NCBI GenBank assembly: GCA_946479125.1
Contig: CAMLET010000253.1
Coordinates: 1-5,384, forward strand
From: an uncultured Flavobacteriales bacterium
GTDB lineage: Bacteria > Bacteroidota > Bacteroidia > Flavobacteriales > Crocinitomicaceae
DNA length: 5,384 nt
Reading direction: 5' to 3'
Positions 1 through 5,384 of this stretch are shown piece after piece (the stretch's first letter is position 1; each line of letters opens with the position of its first letter). The notes beneath the pieces were generated by a model. It was given only the letters and a program-made list of their open reading frames with translations. It had not been told where the DNA came from and ran no database searches. The translations under genes were made by a program, and so were the position numbers.

Positions 1-39
1 AGATCTACACTCTTTCCCTACACGACGCTCTTCCGATCT
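1..39 (+). other. Illumina P5/TruSeq read-1 adapter (sequencing artefact)
   Basis: The first 39 bases match the 3' end of the standard Illumina P5 / TruSeq universal adapter: they begin AGATCTACACTC and end CGCTCTTCCGATCT, running straight into genomic sequence at base 40. On the minus strand this reads AGATCGGAAGAGCGTC and onward, the usual 3' read-through adapter of read 2, so an untrimmed read from a short insert probably extended the contig end. It is not part of the organism's genome. It adds a false C-terminus (residues IGRASCRERV, then a TAG stop) to the minus-strand gene that runs into it. Confidence 0.98.
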
Positions 40-199
40 TACCTTCGCCATTTGCCAGAGTAGCGTAAGTACTGTTTTTAATACCAATTCGGGCGAATGG
101 AACCGTAAAACCGTCGTCGTCATAAATCACTCCCTTCAGAACCTGAGCCTGCGAGAAAATGGGAAGTACGAGTAGGGTAAAAAGTAATATTAGTCTCAT
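40..199 (-). CDS. Secreted carboxypeptidase-regulatory-like domain protein, N-terminal fragment
   Basis: The ATG is at 197-199, reading leftward; only about 53 genuine codons remain before the adapter. Residues 1-18 form a type I signal peptide: Arg2, a hydrophobic core, then FSQA with probable cleavage before Gln19. There is no lipobox cysteine, so it is not a lipoprotein. From residue 20 the pattern LKGVIYDDDG, VPFARIGIKN, STYATLANGEGK matches the opening strands of the CarboxypepD_reg-like fold (a prealbumin-like beta-sandwich). In Bacteroidota this fold sits at the N-terminus of TonB-dependent outer-membrane receptors and of DUF5686-type outer-membrane proteins. The fragment cannot separate these; the STYATLAN form, resembling the NTT-x-GT-x-TN of DUF5686 proteins, makes me lean slightly to the latter. 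The open frame continues to base 5 only through adapter sequence, so the true C-terminus is missing. It is divergent from the plus-strand gene set. Confidence 0.8.
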
Positions 200-238
200 T
201 CTGTTTTTTAGTACGACAGAAATCGTTGAAATAAGTTA

Positions 239-246
239 CAAAGTAA
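239..246 (-). promoter_or_regulatory. Candidate -7 box for the minus-strand gene
   Basis: On the minus strand this reads TTACTTTG, matching five of six fixed positions of the Bacteroidota -7 consensus TAnnTTTG. It lies 39 bases upstream of the ATG, which would give a leader of about 30 bases. No TTG/TTTG -33 element is seen at the usual 17-23 base spacing, so the call is weak. Confidence 0.22.
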
Positions 247-369
247 GCGTAATTTTTAGGGAAACGGGTTCTTTTCGGCAATGAATTCCAATTGTTGGCT
301 ATATTAAAAAATAGTGACCAGAATATGAATTTGAAACCAACATCCTGGATGGACAAGTCTGTTTTTTCT

Positions 370-377
370 TAGTTTTA
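370..377 (+). promoter_or_regulatory. Candidate -7 box for the plus-strand gene set
   Basis: TAGTTTTA matches five of six fixed positions of TAnnTTTG and ends 34 bases before the ATG at 412. If used, transcription would start near 384, which would leave the TTG at 382 untranslated and favour the ATG at 412. An equally good partial match, TGAATTTG, lies at 326-333. Neither has a properly spaced -33 element, so this is a tentative choice. Confidence 0.18.
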
Positions 378-411
378 CGGTTTGCATTGGTCGCCCCAAT
401 CTATTAACATT

Positions 412-2799
412 ATGTCGAAATCCATTTCCTTTCTATTTTTCATTCGAAATGTAGTTGTTGCCAGTTTTGCGGTGCTTTTTGCCGTTCGTTTGGCTACAAT
501 TATTCGGTTGACAGCCGACGATGCCGAGTTTGGATTTCTGGATATTTTACAAGGATTCGGTGAAGATCTGTGGTTTCTACTCATTATTGGTTTTCCTGTT
601 TACGTTCTTGGTAGAATCCTCTATACATTTCATGTTCGTACGTCGAAAGTATTTGTATTTGCGATTTACTCGATAATGTTGTTTTTGCAGATCGGTCTCA
701 ACGAATATTTTCTCACTGTTCATCAGATTGTTGACGCTAGCATTTTTAACTTCTCTTTTGGTGAACTGCAGAAAACTGTAGGACTAAGTGAACGATTTAC
801 CTTTTTAACCGTTTTGGGACTGCTTGGGATTCTGATCTTGTTCATTCTTGTTTTCAGAAAGCTGAATAAAGGAAAGAATAACTATGTGCTTTCTCAAAGT
901 TATTTTGCTATTGTTTTGGGTGCTTTGGCGTGGATGTTTCTTCCGCTTTACAATTCAAATAAGGAAGTGACAGCAAATGAACTTGGAGTAGAATCGAATG
1001 TGACTTTGCTGCTTTTACATTCGTCATTAACGAAGAATGAGAATGCGAAATTTGAAAAAATTCTGCCTTCAGATTTTGAAGGTTTAGATCCAAGTTTCAC
1101 CAATGGTGATTTAAACGTTTCAGATTACCCACTTTTTTGGACGAAACATCACGAATCCAATTTAGCGCAAGTATTGAACAAAGCCGATTCAACACCAAAT
1201 ATCGTTTATATCATCGTTGAAGGATTATCCTCCGATTTTGTAGGCGATAGAGCCAATCTGACCGGGCATTTCATGCCATTTCTGGATTCGTTGTCCGGAC
1301 AATCGATGTATTACCCCAATGCTTTGTCAACTTCACAGCGAACTCAAAATGTTCTGCCTTCTACTTTGTGTTCTGTTCCGAATGTTGCAGATGGAGTCGT
1401 TTTCCAGCAAATGGAATATCCCAATCATTATTCCATTCAGGGATTATTGAAGAAAGAATATTCTACCGGATTTTATTGCGGCGTTCAGCTGGAATACATG
1501 AATATGCGCGGCTTCATGAATGAGCATTCGGTAAAGCGCTTGTCAGGTAGATGGAGCAAAAAAGCAACTCAGGAAGCTGAAAAATTGAATTCGCCATGGG
1601 GTGTTCCAGATGGCGTTTTGTTTGACAATCATCTGACTGAAATAAAGAAAGTTAAGGGAAAACCTTTTTTCGATGTAATGCTGACGATAAGTACGCACGA
1701 TCCGTACGTTTATCCAAACAAAGAAAAGTATACCAAACGCATACTTGACAACCTTTCGAGTACGAAAAAAAGCAAGTTCACAAAGGAAATAGAAGCGAAT
1801 GCAGAGAAGTTTGCTTCTTACGCTTATCTCGATGAACAACTGAAACATTATTTTGAAAAATTTGCTGAACGGTCAGATTTCAAAAACACCATTTTTGTGG
1901 TAACTGGCGATCACGGTTCGGAATTGTGGAATAGAAGTGCCTTATCGAAATACCATGTGCCGATCATGATCTATTCGCCTTTGTTGAAACAACCTAAGAA
2001 AATAGAATCTATTGTTTCGCATTTGGACATTGCGCCTAGTATTTATGCGCTACTGAAGCAGCAATACGGAATTAAACTTCCTGAATCGATTGCTTTCATG
2101 GGGAAACAATTGTTGTTGAATGAGTCTGATGCGAAGCGCTCTTTTGTGTTTACTACCGATCAACTGAAAATGAAAGATGTTTGTTTCAAGAATACATTCT
2201 TGTTGGATCATCAACTCTATGCGTTGAACAAAGATTTCGGACTAAAGAAAACTCAGAATGCGTCTTTACTTAAGGAAATAAATGAACAGAAAGACTTGTA
2301 TAAGAAATTCAGTCAGTATGTACTTTTTGGAAACCATTTGATCCCAAATGAAGATTATTCCGAGTTCTATGAAAGCATCAACTGGAAAGATGTTCTGAAT
2401 ACAAAAAAGGAGATCAATAAGGATTTTGAATTCAGGGAAATTGCTCAAATCGGAGAAATCGATGCAAAGTCTTTGAAGAAGCAAAAACTGAAGATAACGG
2501 TTCAGATCAACGTCGAAAATTCGCGCACAAGAAGTGCTGATTCTCTACCAGATCTTGTGATAAGTAAATCTATCATGAACAAGATGAATCGCAAGCTTAC
2601 CGTTTATCGAATGATTCGACCTGTGAAAGTTGCTCAGCAAGGTAAATTTTCTACTTACAAATACGTTGTCATTTTTGATGCTGCACAATTATCGAAGGAA
2701 AAGAAAATGAAGAAAGGTTTTCTTTATCTGTATTACAAACTGAAGAATTCACCTCGGGTTATTGATTCAGAAACAGTAATTTCGATACCTAAAAGCTGA
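412..2799 (+). CDS. LTA synthase family phosphotransferase, copy A
   Basis: A 795-residue membrane protein of the LTA synthase / alkaline-phosphatase superfamily. Five predicted membrane segments lie near residues 11-33, 52-71, 80-101, 129-148 and 163-180, followed by a linker and a periplasmic catalytic domain at about 263-570. Expected metal ligands are Glu270 (NIVYIIVEG), Thr311 as nucleophile (SQRTQNVLP) and Asp500-His501 (TGDHGSEL). His429 (STHDPY) fits LtaS substrate-binding His416. Other family marks are SPWGVPDG and SHLDIAPS. Cys356 (FYCG) stands where LtaS has His347. Residues from about 640 form an extra, probably beta-sandwich, tail; LtaS itself is about 650 residues long. It lacks the C/S-x-P-x-R motif of true sulfatases, so a 'sulfatase' label would be misleading. 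The likely role is moving a phospholipid headgroup onto an envelope glycan or lipid; the acceptor is unknown. I chose ATG 412 over in-frame TTG 382, which would add ten polar, non-conserved residues. It is followed 11 bases later by its paralogue. Confidence 0.9.
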   Translation: MSKSISFLFFIRNVVVASFAVLFAVRLATIIRLTADDAEFGFLDILQGFGEDLWFLLIIGFPVYVLGRILYTFHVRTSKVFVFAIYSIMLFLQIGLNEYFLTVHQIVDASIFNFSFGELQKTVGLSERFTFLTVLGLLGILILFILVFRKLNKGKNNYVLSQSYFAIVLGALAWMFLPLYNSNKEVTANELGVESNVTLLLLHSSLTKNENAKFEKILPSDFEGLDPSFTNGDLNVSDYPLFWTKHHESNLAQVLNKADSTPNIVYIIVEGLSSDFVGDRANLTGHFMPFLDSLSGQSMYYPNALSTSQRTQNVLPSTLCSVPNVADGVVFQQMEYPNHYSIQGLLKKEYSTGFYCGVQLEYMNMRGFMNEHSVKRLSGRWSKKATQEAEKLNSPWGVPDGVLFDNHLTEIKKVKGKPFFDVMLTISTHDPYVYPNKEKYTKRILDNLSSTKKSKFTKEIEANAEKFASYAYLDEQLKHYFEKFAERSDFKNTIFVVTGDHGSELWNRSALSKYHVPIMIYSPLLKQPKKIESIVSHLDIAPSIYALLKQQYGIKLPESIAFMGKQLLLNESDAKRSFVFTTDQLKMKDVCFKNTFLLDHQLYALNKDFGLKKTQNASLLKEINEQKDLYKKFSQYVLFGNHLIPNEDYSEFYESINWKDVLNTKKEINKDFEFREIAQIGEIDAKSLKKQKLKITVQINVENSRTRSADSLPDLVISKSIMNKMNRKLTVYRMIRPVKVAQQGKFSTYKYVVIFDAAQLSKEKKMKKGFLYLYYKLKNSPRVIDSETVISIPKS

Positions 2800-2810
2800 G
2801 TTTTATTGGG

Positions 2811-5237
2811 ATGAAGGCATTTTTCGCAAACGTATATCACAATCTGCTAAACACTTTCTGGGAAATTAGAAACTGGATCTTTGTTCTGGTTTTCTACTTT
2901 TTTGCAGTTCGCGTTGTTGAGTACATTGTTTTGTCGGAGCGCAAAGCATTTGCCTTAATTTCTTTGAAAGACTGTTTAGTTGGCTTTTTATTGGATCTCT
3001 ACTTTGTCTTCCTGCTTTGGATCGTTTGCGCTGTTCTACAATCATTGTTCAGCAGGTGGAAACAAAAATGGATCACGCCTTTTCTTGTTTTACTGGCAAT
3101 TGCAACGCATGCTAGTTTAGAGGCTTACTTCTTTAAAATGAATATTCCGCTGGATGGTTCAATTTACACCTTTTCACTAACAGAACTTCAAATAATTATA
3201 GGGCTTGAAAGTAGAATTACTGTTTTATCTGTAGCTCTGGTTATTGCATTTTTAGTCGCTTACGTTTATCTCGGAAAAAAACTGAAGCGTACGAAATGGA
3301 ATAATAAAAAGCGACTTCGAAACACCTTGTTCATTGTTTCAATTATTACCTGGATTGCCCTGCCTGTAAGTACTATTTCGAATAAGAAGAACCCACAGAG
3401 CGAGAAAGTAATGGTGAACAAAACCATTTATTTTTTAGATAAAAGTTTGGATTACGCGTTTACCAAACCCGTAAAAGGAACGATTCGTCCTTCTGATTAT
3501 GAAGCGTTGTCACCTGAATTTTACACAAGTGATCTTCGCGACTCAAAGTATCCATGTGTACATCGTTTGGATGATGAAAGTTCTTTGGAAAAAGTATTGA
3601 ATAAGTCGGATGTTCCGCCAAATATTGTGATCATTATTGTTGAAAGTTTTTCTGCAAATCTTATTGGAAAGGAAGGAAAGAAGAGTGGTTCCCCAATGCC
3701 GTTTATGGATTCCTTATCGAAAAAATCACTTTACTTTAAAAACTGTTTTTCGACAGCAAAACGAACTCAAAATGTATTGCCAGCCGTACTTGGATCCTTG
3801 CCAATTGCTCCGGATGGCACTACTTTTCAGGAGCTTTCATACCCATTGCATTGGACCTTGCCAAAACTGCTGAAAGACAGTTATTATTCCCGTTTTTACT
3901 GTGGAGTTTATCTGGAGTTCCTGAACATGCGAAAATTCATGAATCATCAGGAAACCGACTATCTTGTAAACAATTGGGATCCAAAATTTGAAAAGGAAAA
4001 AGTAGCATTGAACTCACCATGGGGCTTTCCTGATGGAGTTATTTTTGAACAAGCCAAGTTGGATGAGAAATTATTGAACAAGGAAAAAAAACCGTTTTTT
4101 GATGTATTTCTGACGTGTAGTACGCATGAACCTTTTGTTTATCCGAACAGCGAGTATTACACCAAAAAACTGCTCAAAAAAGCAAATTCCATCAAAGATC
4201 CTCAAGCGAAAGAATATCTTTTGAATAATGCGATGGAAATGGGGTCGTTTTCCTATACAGATGATCAACTGAAGAAATATTTCGCTGCCCAAAGGAAAAA
4301 TCCGGAGTTCAAAAACACCATTTACTTCATAATGGGAGATCATGGTTCAGAACTGAAACATGAAAATCAATTGTCTTATTACCATGTTCCGCTAGTGGTT
4401 TATTCACCGCTTTTAAAACAAAAGAAAACGATAAAGAATTTTGTGAGTCACTTGGATATTGCGCCTAGTTTGGCGAATTACCTGAAAAAAGTTCATGGAT
4501 TGAAATTGCCGGAATTGTTTCCATTTACAGGAAAGGAACTGAATTTGAAACCGGGAATGGATATGAACAGGTCGTTTGTTTTTACCGGAATGGGATATAA
4601 AAATGAAGACGTTTATCAGAACGGACAAGGTTATTTTGGTGAAGTGAGTTACTCGATAGATAAGAACTTGAGAATGACGCAACTGAACGATGCAAAGCGT
4701 GATGCTTATTTCAAGCAGCAGGCACATCTTTATCAATTGTTTTCGCGCTACGTTATTACTCAAAACCATATTCTTCCGAAGATGTTGGAGGACAAGTATT
4801 TTTCAAAGGTTGGTTGGCGCGAATTCGGGAAGAAAAGCGTTGTAAAAACGGATGACTGGAATGAAATGTATCACATTTTGCTGGAGAAAAAGAATTTTCC
4901 TGTTTCAGCTAAAATGGCGAAAGTAGAGGTCACAGTTTCTGTATTCATGAAGTCGAAGGAAGACTTAACCAAACTTCCACAATTGGTGACAGATATCTAT
5001 CGGAATCACGAAAGAAAAGGACCTTTGTATTATTCCAATTATAGAAATGCTGAACTCGTTGGAGAGTTTAAAGCAAACGAATGGAATACAATTAGTTATA
5101 GCTACAATTTGGCCATCGATCCAATAAAAAAATTAAATGACAACAATTTATTCTTGCTTTATTTCCTAAACGATAAGAACAAAACCGTGAAATTTAAGAA
5201 TCGAAAAATTTCGGTTTCTTACAATTCCAATAAATAA
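2811..5237 (+). CDS. LTA synthase family phosphotransferase, copy B
   Basis: An 808-residue paralogue of the preceding gene, aligning along its whole length. Membrane segments are predicted near residues 21-41, 56-80, 88-108, 138-154 and 169-186; the catalytic domain covers about 271-580. Metal ligands are Glu278 (NIVIIIVESF), nucleophile Thr319 (AKRTQNVLP) and Asp510-His511 (MGDHGSEL), with substrate-site His439 (STHEPF). Cys364 (FYCG) again replaces the LtaS His347. In the stretch from FKNTI through the GKEL motif (about 500-580) I count roughly 48 identities in 81 aligned positions with copy A; the membrane and C-terminal parts are much less alike. The tail (about 695-808) shows alternating strands (VEVTVSVFM, LFLLYFLND, RKISVSYN), consistent with a beta-sandwich. 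The ATG at 2811 begins 11 bases after the stop of copy A, with no obvious Shine-Dalgarno, as is usual in Bacteroidota. All catalytic residues are present, so it should be active. Its substrate is unknown and may differ from that of copy A. Confidence 0.9.
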   Translation: MKAFFANVYHNLLNTFWEIRNWIFVLVFYFFAVRVVEYIVLSERKAFALISLKDCLVGFLLDLYFVFLLWIVCAVLQSLFSRWKQKWITPFLVLLAIATHASLEAYFFKMNIPLDGSIYTFSLTELQIIIGLESRITVLSVALVIAFLVAYVYLGKKLKRTKWNNKKRLRNTLFIVSIITWIALPVSTISNKKNPQSEKVMVNKTIYFLDKSLDYAFTKPVKGTIRPSDYEALSPEFYTSDLRDSKYPCVHRLDDESSLEKVLNKSDVPPNIVIIIVESFSANLIGKEGKKSGSPMPFMDSLSKKSLYFKNCFSTAKRTQNVLPAVLGSLPIAPDGTTFQELSYPLHWTLPKLLKDSYYSRFYCGVYLEFLNMRKFMNHQETDYLVNNWDPKFEKEKVALNSPWGFPDGVIFEQAKLDEKLLNKEKKPFFDVFLTCSTHEPFVYPNSEYYTKKLLKKANSIKDPQAKEYLLNNAMEMGSFSYTDDQLKKYFAAQRKNPEFKNTIYFIMGDHGSELKHENQLSYYHVPLVVYSPLLKQKKTIKNFVSHLDIAPSLANYLKKVHGLKLPELFPFTGKELNLKPGMDMNRSFVFTGMGYKNEDVYQNGQGYFGEVSYSIDKNLRMTQLNDAKRDAYFKQQAHLYQLFSRYVITQNHILPKMLEDKYFSKVGWREFGKKSVVKTDDWNEMYHILLEKKNFPVSAKMAKVEVTVSVFMKSKEDLTKLPQLVTDIYRNHERKGPLYYSNYRNAELVGEFKANEWNTISYSYNLAIDPIKKLNDNNLFLLYFLNDKNKTVKFKNRKISVSYNSNK

Positions 5238-5245
5238 ACTGACTT

Positions 5246-5384
5246 ATGAGCACAACTCTCATTGCAACAATTTTAATCCTGTATTTCGCAATTCTGATAG
5301 CGATTTCGTTTTATACCTCCAGAAATGCAGATTCGGACAGCTTTTTTACCGGAAACCGACAAAGCTCATGGTATTTGGTCGCTT
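5246..5384 (+). CDS. Sodium:solute symporter (SSS family), N-terminal fragment
   Basis: Only the first 46 codons lie in the window; the frame is open to the edge. The ATG is 8 bases after the stop of copy B, so the gene is probably co-transcribed with the two paralogues. Residues about 4-22 (TLIATILILYFAILIAIS) form the first membrane helix. They are followed by SFYTSRNADSDSFFTGNR and SSWYLVA, which match the start of SSS/SLC5 transporters: a short helix, then a D-x-FF-x-GNR-x-S-x-W-Y-LVA loop entering the second helix. Members of this family use the sodium gradient to import solutes such as sugars, amino acids, vitamins or anions. The substrate cannot be told from this fragment, and its link to the phosphotransferases may be no more than shared transcription. 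Confidence 0.85.
   Translation, partial: MSTTLIATILILYFAILIAISFYTSRNADSDSFFTGNRQSSWYLVA

Larger units (their letters stand above)
200..411. promoter_or_regulatory. Divergent intergenic region
   Basis: These 212 bases separate the minus-strand secreted-protein gene from the plus-strand gene set, so promoters for both should lie here. The region is AT-rich and has no convincing gene. A minus-strand open frame at 120-356 overlaps the real gene, has no recognisable domain and looks like chance. I see no strong hairpin followed by a T-run; the only symmetry noted is the short CCAA-TTG-TTGG at 288-298. There are several partial matches to the Bacteroidota -7 box TAnnTTTG, none with a well-spaced -33 TTTG, so the promoters are not pinned down. 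Confidence 0.5.
412..5384 (+). other. Probable three-gene transcription unit
   Basis: Copy A, copy B and the symporter all read on the plus strand with gaps of 11 (2800-2810) and 8 (5238-5245) bases. Neither gap has room for a terminator hairpin or a separate promoter, so a single transcript starting in 200-411 is the simplest reading. The unit continues past the window edge, so its full content is unknown. Confidence 0.65.

Noticed and set aside
288..298. Short inverted repeat CCAA-TTG-TTGG as an operator or terminator
   Set aside because: Only four paired bases and no T-run; such symmetry is expected by chance in AT-rich DNA.
120..356. Minus-strand open frame of 78 codons across the divergent gap
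   Set aside because: It overlaps the signal-peptide gene on the same strand in another frame, has no recognisable domain, and would occupy the region where both promoters should be.
3637..3873. Plus-strand open frame of 78 codons inside copy B
   Set aside because: It lies wholly within the conserved catalytic domain of copy B in another frame; the real frame carries the LTA-synthase motifs.
4071..4769. Antisense open frames (4071-4343 and 4413-4769) opposite copy B, and similar ones opposite copy A (908-1093, 1543-1848, 2266-2484)
   Set aside because: They are shadows of the coding strand, with no domain features or independent start signals.
412..5237. True sulfatases or arylsulfatases
   Set aside because: There is no C/S-x-P-x-R formylglycine motif in either protein; the nucleophile region is RTQNVLP, as in LTA-synthase-type phosphotransferases, and there are five N-terminal membrane segments.
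412..5237. Recent tandem duplication or assembly duplication
   Set aside because: Even at the most conserved motifs the nucleotides differ at many silent positions (for example around 1337 and 3760), and the membrane and tail parts are poorly alike, so the copies are old.

Overview
The window looks like one end of an assembled contig from an AT-rich Gram-negative bacterium of the phylum Bacteroidota, most likely Flavobacteriales. This is an inference. It rests on AT-rich gene starts without clear Shine-Dalgarno sequences, a secreted protein with a carboxypeptidase-regulatory-like domain and an AQ signal-peptidase site, and LTA-synthase-like proteins and a sodium:solute symporter of the type common in that group. 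I cannot assign a genus.

Layout. Bases 1-39 are not genomic: they match the 3' part of the Illumina P5/TruSeq read-1 adapter. Bases 40-199 (minus strand) encode the first ~53 residues of a secreted protein with a carboxypeptidase-regulatory-like fold, cut off by the contig end. A 212-base gap (200-411) separates it from a divergently transcribed plus-strand set. That set is two tandem, diverged paralogues of the LTA synthase / alkaline-phosphatase superfamily (412-2799 and 2811-5237), followed by the first 46 codons of a sodium:solute symporter (5246 to the window end). Gaps of 11 and 8 bases suggest one transcription unit.

The two large proteins each have five N-terminal membrane segments, a catalytic domain facing the periplasm with the expected metal ligands (Glu, Thr, Asp-His) and threonine nucleophile, and an extra C-terminal part that looks like a beta-sandwich. 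They probably move a phospholipid headgroup, such as phosphoglycerol or phosphoethanolamine, onto an envelope glycan or lipid. Gram-negative bacteria have no lipoteichoic acid, so the acceptor is unknown. Both copies carry Cys where LtaS has a substrate-binding His. With the tandem arrangement and the extra C-terminal domain, this is the most interesting biology here. I found no RNA genes, CRISPR arrays, mobile elements, attachment sites or convincing terminators.
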